DNA from: an uncultured Ectothiorhodospiraceae bacterium
GTDB taxonomy: Bacteria; Pseudomonadota; Gammaproteobacteria; UBA9214
Length of the DNA stretch: 52,488 nt
Direction of reading: 5' to 3'
NCBI GenBank assembly: GCA_947258845.1
Contig: CAMYJZ010000006.1
Span: 1 to 52,488 of the forward strand
The position numbers and the translations under genes were made by a program. Below, piece by piece: positions 9,356-18,570 of the stretch; the stretch's first letter is position 1; each line of letters opens with the position of its first letter. The notes under the pieces were generated by a model. It saw nothing but the letters and a program-made list of their open reading frames with translations. It made no database searches and had not been told where the DNA came from.

Positions 9356-9877
9356 TCAGGATTCAGCGATAAGCAGCGAATTCTCGACTGTTTGTATGGT
9401 TTTATCCGCGGCCAGGGTGGTGATTTTCGGGTTAAAGCGGTGCCCCTGCATCAGGCAGTATCCCAGCCACTTCTGCAGGAATCGGTTCATGCGCCACTTC
9501 TCGTTCAGGCTGTAGTTGTGGTGCATGCGGTTGTACTGGGCATGGCGCAGGCCCCGGCGACGCCCGCAGGCGATCACCTCGCCAACCTGGGCATCGTGGT
9601 AGATGCGCAGCTGCAGGTCGGGGGCGGGAAACTCGCCCTCCTCGTCGCGGAAGTGATAGGTCAGGTTCAGGGTAGTGGTGAACTTGCAGCGTTCGATGAT
9701 ACGCAGGTGCAGATCGAGGGCGCCGGGCACCCGCGAGATCAGGGCATCCGGAATGGCATCGAGATCGGGCACCAGGTTTCTCAGCCTGATGTAATTGCAC
9801 TCGTACAACTCCATCAGGCCGGCAAAGCTGCGTGGCGGTATACCGCAATAATCAGGCTGTCGTAAACTGCATTTCAT
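9356..9877 (-). CDS. DUF1249 (YqiB-like) conserved protein
   Basis: This 173-residue protein resembles E. coli YqiB: FAGLMELYECNYIRLRNLVPDL at the N-terminus, LHLRIIERCKFTTTLNLTYHF in the middle and DLQLRIYHDAQVGEVIACG followed by NEKWRMNRFLQKWLGYCLMQGH. The function of DUF1249 is unknown; in enterobacteria yqiB sits between nudF and cpdA. I start at the ATG at 9877; the frame remains open a further 14 codons upstream. Here it stands alone between the isc operon and the divergent glc operon, sharing the 9878-10060 promoter region with glcD. Confidence 0.85.
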   Translation of the reverse strand: MKCSLRQPDYCGIPPRSFAGLMELYECNYIRLRNLVPDLDAIPDALISRVPGALDLHLRIIERCKFTTTLNLTYHFRDEEGEFPAPDLQLRIYHDAQVGEVIACGRRRGLRHAQYNRMHHNYSLNEKWRMNRFLQKWLGYCLMQGHRFNPKITTLAADKTIQTVENSLLIAES

Positions 9878-10060
9878 GTTTCGATCATACCATGATGTGT
9901 AATTAATCTGCCTGCACACTGTACAGATGTTTTATAGTATCGGGTAAATTTATCGGCGCAGAACGTCAATTCTTGATCGTGCCTTGCATGAGATGTTGGC
10001 ATGGTTATTGATACACCGGGCAGACCGCCGTAATGACTTTATACCGGGCAAGACCCCTGC

Positions 10061-11515
10061 ATGTCTGACACCACTATCATCGATCTCCTGCGGGAAAGGC
10101 TACCGACGGAATGCGTGCTTTCCGAGGCCGAGGATCTGCGTCCCTACGAGTGTGACGGCCTCTCCGCCTACCGCAGGCTGCCCATGGTGGTGGTCATACC
10201 GCAAACCCTCGAGCAGGTGCAGACGACGCTGAAACTCTGCGCGCAGAACGCCGTGGCCGTTGTGGCACGCGGTGCCGGCACCGGTCTGTCCGGCGGCGCC
10301 CTGCCCTTGTCCGATGGTGTGTTGCTGAGCATGGCACGGTTCAACCGCATCCTCGGGATCGACACCGCCAACCGCACCGCACGGGTGCAACCGGGCGTGA
10401 CCAATCTCTCGATCTCGAAGGCGGCCGCACCCCATGGTCTCTACTACGCACCCGATCCCTCTTCACAGATTGCCTGCTCGATCGGCGGCAATGTTGCGGA
10501 AAATGCCGGTGGCGTGCACTGCCTCAAGTACGGACTCACCGTGCACAATATCCAGCAGCTCGAGGTGCTGACCATCGATGGCGAACACCTGACCATCGGC
10601 AGCCAGGCGCTGGACAGTCCCGGTTATGACCTGCTGGCGCTGATGACGGGATCGGAAGGCCTGCTCGGGGTGATCACGGAAATCACGGTGAAACTGCTGC
10701 CCCTGCCGGAAACCGCACAGGTCGTGCTGGCCGCCTTCGCATCGGTCGAGGCGGCAGGTGCGGCCGTCACCGCCACCATCGCGAACGGCATTATTCCGGC
10801 CGGGCTGGAACTGCTGGACAATCCGGCGATACGCGCCGTTGAACAATTCGTCCACGCCGGTTACCCGGAGGACGCCGCCGCCATCCTGCTGTGCGAACTC
10901 GACGGCACCGGGGCCGATGTCGCCGCCCAGATCGAGCGTGTCGACCAGGTATTCAGGGCGGCCGGGGCAACCGAACTGCGCGTCTCCCGCGACGAACAGG
11001 AACGCCAGCGTTTCTGGGCCGGGCGCAAGGCGGCATTCCCGGCTATGGGCCGGCTGTCACCCGACTACTACTGCATGGACGGCACCATCCCGCGCAAGCA
11101 CCTGTCCCGGGTGCTCGCGGAGATCGACCGTATGTCGACAGAATACGGCCTGCCCATCTGCAATGTCTTCCATGCCGGCGACGGCAACCTGCACCCCCTC
11201 ATCCTGTACGACGCCAACCGGCCGGGCGAGCTGGAACGCACCGAGGAACTGGGCGGCAAGATACTCGAGCTGTGCGTGGCCGTGGGCGGCACCATCACCG
11301 GGGAACACGGCGTGGGCATGGAAAAGATCAACCAGATGTGTGTGCAGTTCAATACCGAGGAACTGACCCAGCTGCACGCCGTCAAGGCCGCCTTCGATCC
11401 GCAGGGTCTGCTGAATCCCGGCAAGGCCATCCCGACGCTGCACCGCTGCGCCGAGTTCGGCGCCATGCACGTCCACCACGGCCAGCTGCCGCACCCGGAA
11501 CTGGAACGTTTTTAG
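10061..11515 (+). CDS. glcD: Glycolate dehydrogenase, FAD subunit GlcD
   Basis: The 484-residue FAD-linked subunit belongs to the vanillyl-alcohol oxidase/PCMH superfamily. The FAD pyrophosphate loop is VARGAGTGLSGGALPLSDG near residue 70, followed by GGNVAENAGGVHCLKYGLT; the C-terminal substrate domain has FHAGDGNLHPLILYD and TGEHGVGMEKI. With GlcE and GlcF it oxidises glycolate to glyoxylate at the membrane and passes electrons to quinone. glcE follows by 18 bp and glcF by a further 8, so the three form one operon. The substrate could include D-lactate, but the complete GlcDEF set favours glycolate. Confidence 0.95.
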   Translation: MSDTTIIDLLRERLPTECVLSEAEDLRPYECDGLSAYRRLPMVVVIPQTLEQVQTTLKLCAQNAVAVVARGAGTGLSGGALPLSDGVLLSMARFNRILGIDTANRTARVQPGVTNLSISKAAAPHGLYYAPDPSSQIACSIGGNVAENAGGVHCLKYGLTVHNIQQLEVLTIDGEHLTIGSQALDSPGYDLLALMTGSEGLLGVITEITVKLLPLPETAQVVLAAFASVEAAGAAVTATIANGIIPAGLELLDNPAIRAVEQFVHAGYPEDAAAILLCELDGTGADVAAQIERVDQVFRAAGATELRVSRDEQERQRFWAGRKAAFPAMGRLSPDYYCMDGTIPRKHLSRVLAEIDRMSTEYGLPICNVFHAGDGNLHPLILYDANRPGELERTEELGGKILELCVAVGGTITGEHGVGMEKINQMCVQFNTEELTQLHAVKAAFDPQGLLNPGKAIPTLHRCAEFGAMHVHHGQLPHPELERF

Positions 11516-11533
11516 GCAGGCGATCCGTTCATC

Positions 11534-12586
11534 ATGTCACTTGTTGAATCCTTACAGGACACTCTGCGCGACGCCGCCGCAACCGGTACGCCGTTGTCGA
11601 TACATGCCGGCGGCAGCAAGTCCTTCTATGGCAGGCCGGTCACTGGCACCGGGTTCAGTGTCGCGGAATACACCGGCATCATCGACTACTCACCCACGGA
11701 ACTGGTGATCTCGGCACGCGCCGGCACCCCGCTGTCCGAACTGGAGTCCGCGCTGGCAAAGGAAAACCAGATGCTGCCGTTTGAACCGCCGCACTTCGGC
11801 CCGGGTGCCACCCTCGGCGGCACCATCGCCTGCGGATTCTCCGGACCACGCCGCCCCTATACAGGTGCGGCCCGCGATTTTGTCCTGGGGATCACCTGCC
11901 TGAACGGCCGGGGTGAACGGCTGCGTTTCGGCGGCCAGGTCATGAAGAACGTGGCCGGTTACGACCTCTCGCGCACCCTCACCGGCTCCCTGGGAACCCT
12001 GGCCGTGCTGCTGGATATCTCCCTCAAGGTCCTGCCGCGCCCGGAGACCGAACTCACCCTGTGCCACGAGGTGTCAGCCGAACAGGCCCTGCAGCAGCTG
12101 AACACCTGGGCGAGCCAACCGCTGCCCTTGTCCGGCGGCTGCTACAGCGAGGGACAGCTCAGGGTGCGCCTGTCGGGATTCGAACAGGGCGTGCAGGCGG
12201 CCGCCCGGCAGCTGGGGGGTGAGGAACTGGCCGACGCCGATGGCTTCTGGCGGGACCTGCGCGAGCAGCGCCTTGGGTTTTTCCAGGATGAGCGACCCCT
12301 GTGGCGTGTGTCGGTACCGCCCGCCGCCGCGGCACTCGCGCTGGAAGCCGGGGAACTGATCGACTGGGGTGGTGCACAGCGCTGGCTCAAGACCACCCTG
12401 CCGACGCAGACACTACGGGATGCCGCCGTGCGTGCCGGCGGGCATGCAACCTGTTTCCACGGCGGCAACCGCGAGGATGTATTCCATCCTCTGGACCCGG
12501 CAATAAAGGCACTGCATCAGCGCCTCAAGGCCAGTTTCGACCCGGCCGGCATCCTTAACCCCGGCCGCATGTACAGCGGGATCTGA
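11534..12586 (+). CDS. glcE: Glycolate dehydrogenase subunit GlcE
   Basis: A 350-residue second FAD-binding subunit, shorter than GlcD. The FAD motif is IHAGGSKSFYGRP near residue 25, with FEPPHFGPGATLGGTIACGFSGPRRP-type and GGQVMKNVAGYDLSRTLTGSLG segments typical of GlcE. The C-terminus ASFDPAGILNPGRMYSGI closes the PCMH fold. It has no separate catalytic domain and acts only in the GlcDEF complex. Position between glcD and glcF is canonical. Confidence 0.94.
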   Translation: MSLVESLQDTLRDAAATGTPLSIHAGGSKSFYGRPVTGTGFSVAEYTGIIDYSPTELVISARAGTPLSELESALAKENQMLPFEPPHFGPGATLGGTIACGFSGPRRPYTGAARDFVLGITCLNGRGERLRFGGQVMKNVAGYDLSRTLTGSLGTLAVLLDISLKVLPRPETELTLCHEVSAEQALQQLNTWASQPLPLSGGCYSEGQLRVRLSGFEQGVQAAARQLGGEELADADGFWRDLREQRLGFFQDERPLWRVSVPPAAAALALEAGELIDWGGAQRWLKTTLPTQTLRDAAVRAGGHATCFHGGNREDVFHPLDPAIKALHQRLKASFDPAGILNPGRMYSGI

Positions 12587-12594
12587 TTCAGTCC

Positions 12595-13827
12595 ATGCAA
12601 ACCTCACTGCCCGAAGCGTTTCTGCAAACGGCCACCGGGAAGGCCGCCGATAACATCCTGCGCAATTGCGTACACTGCGGCTTCTGCAACGCGACCTGTC
12701 CGACCTACCAGCTGACCGGGGATGAACTGGATGGTCCGCGCGGGCGCATCTACCTCATGAAACAGGCGCTGGAGGGCCAGCCACCGTCCACCCGCACCCA
12801 GCTGCACCTCGACCGCTGCCTGACTTGCCGCGCCTGCGAGACCACCTGTCCCTCCGGCGTCGATTACCACACCCTGCTGGACATCGGGCGCGAATACATC
12901 GAACCGCGTGTCAGGCGACCGCTGCTGCAACGGCTCCGGCGGCGCCTGCTGCGCCTGGTCCTGACCAGCCCGCGGCGCTTCACACCCCTGCTGCGCGTGG
13001 CGCAAGGCCTGCGTCCCGTACTGCCCGCCAGTCTCGGCAGGTCCATCCCCGCCCGGGTCCCTGGCGGACATGCCGTAAGCGGAAGAGCACTGCCGCGAAC
13101 CATGCTGCTGCTGGACGGTTGCGTGCAACCGGCACTGGCACCGCAGATCAACCGGGCGACCCGGCGCGTCCTGGCGGCACTCGGTATCAATGCCGTGATC
13201 CCGAAAGGCAGCGGTTGCTGTGGTGCACTTAGTCATCACCTGACGGCCACACAGGAAGCCCGGGGCTTCATGAAAACCAATATCGATGCCTGGTGGCCGG
13301 TCATCGAGGCCGGCGCGGAAGCGATCGTGATCAGCGCCAGCGGCTGCGCCCCCACGGTCAAGGATTACGGCCGCCTGCTGGCGGATGAACCCGCCTACGC
13401 GGACAGGGCCGCACGCGTGAGTGAACTGGCCCGCGATCTCAGCGAGGTCATCAGCGCGGAGCAGCCGGCGGCCTCCCTGAAACGTCGCGCCAGTGGCAAC
13501 AAGATCGCCTTCCATTCACCCTGCTCACTGCAGCATGGACAACAGATCACGGGCATCGTGGAAGAGCTGCTGGTACAGTCGGGTTATACCCTGGTACCGG
13601 TGGCCGATGCCCACCTGTGCTGCGGTTCGGCCGGCACCTACTCTATGCTGCAGCCGGCGCTGGCCGGACAACTGCGCAGCAACAAACTCAGGGCGCTGCA
13701 GGCGGAGCAGGCCTCCGCCATCGTCACCGCGAATATCGGCTGCCTGACGCACATGGCCGGCCACGCCCGGGTCCCCGTCCAACACTGGATCGAACTACTG
13801 GAACCATTATTCACCGAGGCACCATGA
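12595..13827 (+). CDS. glcF: Glycolate dehydrogenase iron-sulphur subunit GlcF
   Basis: The 410-residue protein carries two [4Fe-4S] ferredoxin motifs at the N-terminus, CVHCGFCNATCPT (about 23-35) and CLTCRACETTCPSGV (about 75-89), and two CCG domains in the C-terminal half (GSGCCGALSHH; LCCGSAGTYSM). It conducts electrons from the flavin subunits to the quinone pool. The last codons overlap the start of the rhodanese gene (ATGA), which suggests translational coupling to it. Sequence and length are normal for GlcF. Confidence 0.95.
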   Translation: MQTSLPEAFLQTATGKAADNILRNCVHCGFCNATCPTYQLTGDELDGPRGRIYLMKQALEGQPPSTRTQLHLDRCLTCRACETTCPSGVDYHTLLDIGREYIEPRVRRPLLQRLRRRLLRLVLTSPRRFTPLLRVAQGLRPVLPASLGRSIPARVPGGHAVSGRALPRTMLLLDGCVQPALAPQINRATRRVLAALGINAVIPKGSGCCGALSHHLTATQEARGFMKTNIDAWWPVIEAGAEAIVISASGCAPTVKDYGRLLADEPAYADRAARVSELARDLSEVISAEQPAASLKRRASGNKIAFHSPCSLQHGQQITGIVEELLVQSGYTLVPVADAHLCCGSAGTYSMLQPALAGQLRSNKLRALQAEQASAIVTANIGCLTHMAGHARVPVQHWIELLEPLFTEAP

Positions 13828-14639
13828 ACGAACTTCAACTCCCCTTGCTCATCGAACCTGATACCCTCGAAGTAACAATGGGTTACGACAGTGTCCTGAT
13901 TGTCGACCTGGGTAAGGCCGATACCTACCGGAAACTGCATGTCCCGGGTGCCGTGCATCTCGACTACGCCCGTATCGTGACCAGCAGAAGACCTGTCATG
14001 GGCCTGCTGCCGGACGATGACACCCTGGAGCAGGTCTTCTCCTCGGTTGGTATCAACGCCGATACCCATGTAATCGCCTACGATGATGAAGGCGGCGGCC
14101 GTGCCGCGCGCTTGCTATGGACCCTCGAGGTTGCCGGTCACCGGCACTATTCACTGGTAAACGGCGGACTGCATGCCTGGGCCAATGAGGGCAATCCCTG
14201 TGACAGCACGCCGGTCACCCCGACCCCGGGTGAATTCCGGGTGATACACGACGATGCACCCAGCGCCAGTAGCGACTACATCCTGGAACGGCTGGACTCG
14301 GCGGATACCCGCCTGCTGGACGTGCGCAGCCCGGAGGAATACAACGGCACCCGGAAATTCGCCGAGCGCGCCGGTCATATCCCCGGGGCCGTCAATTTCG
14401 AGTGGACCAGGGCCATGGCCCAGAGCCTCAACCTGCGCTTCAAACCCGATGTCGAGCTGAAGCAGCTGTTAGCGGACATCGGAATCACGCCGGACAAGGA
14501 GATCATCGTCTATTGCCAGAGCCATCACCGCTCGGCCCATACCTACATGGTGCTCAAGCACCTGGGCTTTCCGCGGGTCAAAGGCTATGCCGGGTCCTGG
14601 TCGGACTGGGGCAACAATCCCCGCCTGCCGATCGAGTAA
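13824..14639 (+). CDS. sseA: Two-domain rhodanese, thiosulfate/3-mercaptopyruvate sulfurtransferase
   Basis: A 271-residue protein with two rhodanese domains. The first is inactive (DLGKADTYRKLHVPGAVHLDY, no catalytic cysteine), the second holds the active loop IVYCQSHHRSAHTY with the cysteine at about residue 233, after LLDVRSPEEY and ERAGHIPGAVNFEW. The loop composition fits thiosulfate sulfurtransferases at least as well as mercaptopyruvate enzymes, so the substrate is open. It starts inside the glcF stop codon and is the last gene of the operon. Why a sulphur transferase is coupled to glycolate dehydrogenase is not evident; it may serve Fe-S repair in GlcF. Confidence 0.88.
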   Translation: MNELQLPLLIEPDTLEVTMGYDSVLIVDLGKADTYRKLHVPGAVHLDYARIVTSRRPVMGLLPDDDTLEQVFSSVGINADTHVIAYDDEGGGRAARLLWTLEVAGHRHYSLVNGGLHAWANEGNPCDSTPVTPTPGEFRVIHDDAPSASSDYILERLDSADTRLLDVRSPEEYNGTRKFAERAGHIPGAVNFEWTRAMAQSLNLRFKPDVELKQLLADIGITPDKEIIVYCQSHHRSAHTYMVLKHLGFPRVKGYAGSWSDWGNNPRLPIE

Positions 14640-14679
14640 CCGCAGAACAGACAGAATCGGCACGTTTAAAACAAAAAAC

Positions 14680-15028
14680 CTCACCGCAGAGACGCAAAGA
14701 GCGCAAAGAATCAATAATTCAAAAAACAGCTTCACCGCACGACTGCAGGGATGCAGGAGGTAGAGTAACGCATGGAGCAGTTACCGAGAGACGCAGAGAA
14801 CACCGAGGAAATCCATTAAAACTCTTTGGTCATCAACAATTCTTCGTCCATATGCATAACGAGAAATTCTGGGTTTTTTAAATTATTTTTGCTTTTTTCT
14901 CTGCGTCCTCCGCGTCTCTGCGGTTAGATTTGTTTGTTGAAATATTTTTGTTCTTTGCGCTCTTTGCGCCTTTGCGCTGAATCTTTATTTGCTGTTTTTC
15001 TCTGCGTCCTCCGCGACTCCGCGGTGAG
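14680..15028. repeat. Composite cluster of the CACCGCAGAGACGCAGAG repeat, downstream of sseA and orn
   Basis: This 350-bp gene-free interval contains repeat arms in both orientations: plus-strand copies at 14680-14708 and 14731-14800, and reverse copies at 14899-14925, 14949-14980 and 15000-15028. The stretch 14731-14790 includes a distinct block (GGAGGTAGAGTAACGCATGG) that recurs inverted at 19195-19253. The interval lies between convergent genes sseA and orn and has no coding potential. Variants CGCAAAGAGCGCAAAG and CGCAGAGGACGCGGAG alternate, as if several elements inserted into one another. Confidence 0.85.
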
Positions 15029-15037
15029 AAATGCGGG

Positions 15038-15583
15038 CTATAGCCTGAACAGTTTTTCACGATAGTACTGCAATTCGCGGATTGAATCTTTCACGTCGTC
15101 CATCGCAAGATGGGTCCCTCCCTTGGTGAATCCCCTGGCCACGTCCGGCGACCAGCGGCTTGCGAGTTCCTTGATGGTGCTGACATCCAGGTTGCGGTAG
15201 TGGAAATAGCGCTCCAGTTCGGGCATGCAGCGCGCCAGGAAGCGCCGGTCCTGGCAGATGCTGTTGCCGCACATCGGCGAGGCATTCTGCGGAACATGCT
15301 GCGCCAGGAATTCCAGCGTCTGGCGCTCGGCCGCCTCCTCGTTCAGCGTACTTTTGCGGACCCTCTCGGTCAGGCCGGATTTGCCGTGCTGCCGGGTATT
15401 CCACTCGTCCATGGCGTTCATGATCGCGTCCGCCTGATGGATCGCCAGCATCGGTCCTTCCGCCACGATGTTGAGCTTGCTGTCGGTGACGATGGTCGCG
15501 ATCTCGATGATATAATCCTTTGTGGTATCGAGGCCGGTCATTTCCAGATCGATCCAGATAAGGTTGTTTGCATCTTGCGTCAT
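15038..15583 (-). CDS. orn: Oligoribonuclease
   Basis: The 181-residue DEDDh exonuclease degrades two- to five-nucleotide RNAs, including pGpG from c-di-GMP turnover. Motifs are [12 protein letters not shown] (Exo I), [16 protein letters not shown] (Exo II) and [17 protein letters not shown] (Exo III); the C-terminus ends YYREKLFRL. The frame is open far upstream, but [17 protein letters not shown] is the family start and its ATG is at 15583. It is divergent from the M48 protease gene with 91 bp between starts. Confidence 0.96.
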   Translation of the reverse strand: MTQDANNLIWIDLEMTGLDTTKDYIIEIATIVTDSKLNIVAEGPMLAIHQADAIMNAMDEWNTRQHGKSGLTERVRKSTLNEEAAERQTLEFLAQHVPQNASPMCGNSICQDRRFLARCMPELERYFHYRNLDVSTIKELASRWSPDVARGFTKGGTHLAMDDVKDSIRELQYYREKLFRL

Positions 15584-15674
15584 ACGCTGCCTTCCCTTCC
15601 AATCAGTATGGTTGTCTCGCATTGTACCAGAGGCTAATCTCCCACAATCCCCTTGCGATAATGGAAAAATGTCG

Positions 15675-16943
15675 ATGAACCTGTTTACCGCCCTGTTTCT
15701 TGCCGCGCTGGCAGGATCTACACTGCTGCAACTCTGGCTGGCCAACCGGCAGCGGGCGCATGTACGCGCCCACCGCGGTGCCGTCCCGGGCGAATTTGCC
15801 GAGCGTATCGCGCTCGACGAGCATCACAAGGCCGCAGATTACACCGTCACCAAAACCGGCCTCGGTATGATCGAGTTGCTGTACGGCAGCCTGCTGCTGC
15901 TCGCCTGGACACTCGGCGGGGGGCTGGAGTGGCTCGACAGCAACTGGCGCAGTGCCGGTCTCGGCTCGCTAGCGACCGGTATCGGATTCATGCTCAGCGC
16001 CATGATCATCATGTCCCTGCTGGATCTCCCGTTCAGTCTCTATCACACCTTTGTCATCGAGGAGCGCTTCGGCTTCAACCGTTCCAGCCTGGGCGTATTC
16101 TTCAGCGACCTGCTCAAGCAGGGCATCCTGCTGGTGGTCATCGGCACACCGATGATCGCCCTGGCCCTGTGGATCATGGAGTCCTCCGGCGGTCTCTGGT
16201 GGCTCTATGTCTGGCTGGTGTGGATGGCCTTTTCACTGTTCATGTTCTGGGCCTACCCGGCGGTCATTGCGCCCCTGTTCAACAAATTCACCCCGCTGGA
16301 GAACGAGGCCCTCAAGATTCGCATCCAGGCGCTGCTCGATAAGTGCGGTTTCAGGAGCCAGGGCATCTATGTCATGGACGGCTCACGGCGCTCCGGTCAC
16401 GGCAACGCCTATTTCACCGGTTTCGGGCGCAACAAGCGGATTGTCTTCTTCGATACCCTGCTGGAAAGCCTTGACCCGCAGGAGGTCGAAGCGGTGCTGG
16501 CCCATGAACTGGGCCATTTCAAGCTCAGGCATATCCAGAAGCGCCTGCTGACGACTGCCGCACTCAGCCTCGCCGGCCTTGCCGTGCTCGGCTGGCTGGT
16601 GGGCCAGCCCTGGTTCTATCACGGCCTGGGCGTCAGCCAGCCATCCGCCTACATGGCCCTGATGCTGTTCATGATGGTCACCCCGGCGTTCACCTTTCTA
16701 CTGCAGCCGCTGATGGCACGACTCTCCCGCAAGCACGAGTTCGAGGCCGACGCCTACGCAGTGCAGCAATCCAGCGGCAGCGCCCTGGTGCAGGCCCTGG
16801 TCAAGATGTACAGGGAGAATGCCAGCACGCTGACACCGGACCCGCTGTACTCGGCATTCCACGACTCCCATCCACCCGCGCCGCTGCGGATATCGCACAT
16901 ATCCGGTAATATGGAGCAGATATCATCCGGAGGATATGCATGA
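15675..16943 (+). CDS. M48 family membrane metallopeptidase (Ste24-like)
   Basis: A roughly 422-residue integral membrane zinc protease. The catalytic motif is [14 protein letters not shown], with the third zinc ligand in [11 protein letters not shown]. Membrane segments are predicted at the N-terminus ([20 protein letters not shown]), around [50 protein letters not shown], and two after the catalytic helix. The long multi-spanning N-terminus and [13 protein letters not shown] resemble CAAX prenyl protease Ste24 rather than short HtpX. GGAAA at 15664-15668 favours the ATG at 15675 over the one at 15669. The stop overlaps the next gene by 4 bp. Bacterial substrates are unknown; quality control of membrane proteins is likely. 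Confidence 0.9.
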   Translation: MNLFTALFLAALAGSTLLQLWLANRQRAHVRAHRGAVPGEFAERIALDEHHKAADYTVTKTGLGMIELLYGSLLLLAWTLGGGLEWLDSNWRSAGLGSLATGIGFMLSAMIIMSLLDLPFSLYHTFVIEERFGFNRSSLGVFFSDLLKQGILLVVIGTPMIALALWIMESSGGLWWLYVWLVWMAFSLFMFWAYPAVIAPLFNKFTPLENEALKIRIQALLDKCGFRSQGIYVMDGSRRSGHGNAYFTGFGRNKRIVFFDTLLESLDPQEVEAVLAHELGHFKLRHIQKRLLTTAALSLAGLAVLGWLVGQPWFYHGLGVSQPSAYMALMLFMMVTPAFTFLLQPLMARLSRKHEFEADAYAVQQSSGSALVQALVKMYRENASTLTPDPLYSAFHDSHPPAPLRISHISGNMEQISSGGYA

Positions 16944-17215
16944 ACAGATTCATCAAAGCCGCCGCCCTGGTCCCGTTACTGGCGGCAAGCCCGGTGCTGC
17001 AGGCTGCCGATGCCGGCAAGGCCCTGGTCGACCGCAACTGTATGAGCTGTCACGGCGATGCCGTGTATACCCGGGAAAACCGCCGCATCACGACGCTGGA
17101 AGCCCTGAAGAAGCAGGTCACGCGCTGTGAACTGTCCCTGGGCCTCAAGTGGTTCGAAGATGACATCAACGCCGTGACCAGCTATCTGAACAAGAACTAC
17201 TACCACTTCGAGTAG
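16940..17215 (+). CDS. Small secreted monohaem cytochrome c
   Basis: A 91-residue precursor with a signal peptide ([22 protein letters not shown], cleavage expected after QAADA region) and one haem-attachment site CMSCH, giving a mature domain of under 70 residues. A methionine axial ligand is not obvious in the C-terminal part (LGLKWFEDDINAVTSYLNK), which matches the last helix of class I cytochromes. It has a GGAGG ribosome site and its ATG overlaps the protease stop. Its electron partner is unknown; similar small c-type cytochromes are common in respiratory gammaproteobacteria. Confidence 0.88.
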   Translation: MNRFIKAAALVPLLAASPVLQAADAGKALVDRNCMSCHGDAVYTRENRRITTLEALKKQVTRCELSLGLKWFEDDINAVTSYLNKNYYHFE

Positions 17216-17221
17216 CCCGGC

Positions 17222-17572
17222 ATGACAGCACTGGAGCTGAGGAACCGCCACTGCGCACCCTGCAGGCAAGGTGATCCGCCCCTGAGTGCGGAACAGGCCA
17301 CGGAGTACCTGCCCTCACTGCATACCGACTGGGCCCTTGAAAACAAGGCCTGCGCTATCAGCCGCAGTTTCCGCTTCGACAATTACTACCAGACCATCGC
17401 CTTCGTCAATGCACTGGCCTGGATAGCACACGCACAAGACCACCATCCGGATCTCGAGGTCTCGTATAACCGCTGCCGGGTTCACTACAGCACCCACTCG
17501 GTCGGCGGCCTTTCCGCCAATGACTTCATCTGCGCCGCCCGTATCGATGCGCTGCTCCCGGAGACAGACTAG
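17222..17572 (+). CDS. phhB: Pterin-4a-carbinolamine dehydratase
   Basis: A 116-residue PCD/DCoH protein. The active-site signature is seen in WIAHAQDHHPDLEVSYNRC and VHYSTHSVGGLSANDFICAARID. It dehydrates 4a-hydroxytetrahydropterin after aromatic amino acid hydroxylation and can also serve molybdopterin-related pathways. It follows the cytochrome gene by 6 bp, so it is probably co-transcribed with it. The N-terminal CAPCRQGDPPLSAEQATEYLPSL region is slightly extended and cysteine-containing, as in many bacterial homologues. No phenylalanine hydroxylase gene is in the window. Confidence 0.94.
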   Translation: MTALELRNRHCAPCRQGDPPLSAEQATEYLPSLHTDWALENKACAISRSFRFDNYYQTIAFVNALAWIAHAQDHHPDLEVSYNRCRVHYSTHSVGGLSANDFICAARIDALLPETD

Positions 17573-17589
17573 CCCCTCAATACCACGGC

Positions 17590-18549
17590 ATGTCAGCCAA
17601 ACGCGCCCCTCCTGATCCTGATCCCATCGAGACCTCACACAACAACCGTCCAGTGCAGCAAGTGAACGGGCTGGTGATCGTCAATTACGGCAAGGCCCTG
17701 CTGGTTGAAGACCGCCACGGGGAACTGCAGCGCTGCGTGGCGCGGCGAAACCTGGGCCAGATCGTCTGCGGTGACCGTGTCAACTGGGAATCTACTGGCA
17801 CCGGGGAAGGCGTCATCAGCGCGGTTGCGCCCCGCGGTACGGTCCTGATGCGCATGGACATCACCCGCAAGGCACGACCCCTGGCCGCCAACATAGACCA
17901 GATCGTGGTCGTCAGCGCACTGCAGCCCGCACTCGACGAATTTCTTATCGACAAGTACCTGATCGCAGCCGAACTCATCGGCACGATACCGGTACTGGTG
18001 ATCAACAAGTCCGACCTGCTCGATACAGAGACACACAAGGCACTGGATGCCAGGGTCAGGACCTATGCCGGCATTGGCTATCGTGTTCTTTATACCAGCG
18101 CACTCACCCGTGACGGTATCGACCCGCTGGCGGAGGTGCTGGCCGGCAAGACCAGCATACTGGTCGGGCAGTCGGGCGTCGGTAAATCATCGCTCATCAT
18201 GCGGCTGTTGCCGGACCTGGATATCGCGATCGGCAAACTGTCCGACGCCTCGGGCCAGGGTCGCCACACCACCACTGCCACCACGCTCTATCACCTGCCG
18301 CATGGTGGCAAGCTGATCGATTCGCCCGGGGTACGCGATTTCAGGCTGGAGCCGACAGTCGCCGCCGAACTTGCACAGGGTTTCCGCGAATTTCGCCCTT
18401 TCCTCGGACAGTGCAGGTTTCATAACTGCCGGCATGTGAATGAACCGGAATGCGCACTGTCTGCGGCAGCGAGCCACGGGGAGATCAGTGAGCGGCGCCT
18501 GGAAAGCTACCGGAACCTGCTGCAGTGGATGGATGATGCCGGGCCCTGA
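17590..18549 (+). CDS. rsgA: Ribosome small-subunit GTPase RsgA
   Basis: The 319-residue circularly permuted GTPase assists 30S maturation. It has an N-terminal OB domain (residues about 20-95), the G4 motif VINKSDLLD, the P-loop GQSGVGKSSLIMRLLPD, the G3 motif DSPGVRDF, and a C-terminal zinc finger CRFHNCRHVNEPECAL. The G4-G1-G3 order confirms the permuted family. It lies 17 bp after phhB and close to orn; the orn-rsgA neighbourhood is conserved in gammaproteobacteria, with the M48-cytochrome-PCD genes inserted between here. Confidence 0.96.
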   Translation: MSAKRAPPDPDPIETSHNNRPVQQVNGLVIVNYGKALLVEDRHGELQRCVARRNLGQIVCGDRVNWESTGTGEGVISAVAPRGTVLMRMDITRKARPLAANIDQIVVVSALQPALDEFLIDKYLIAAELIGTIPVLVINKSDLLDTETHKALDARVRTYAGIGYRVLYTSALTRDGIDPLAEVLAGKTSILVGQSGVGKSSLIMRLLPDLDIAIGKLSDASGQGRHTTTATTLYHLPHGGKLIDSPGVRDFRLEPTVAAELAQGFREFRPFLGQCRFHNCRHVNEPECALSAAASHGEISERRLESYRNLLQWMDDAGP

Positions 18550-18570
18550 TTCGGTCTGCCGCCGCGGCCG

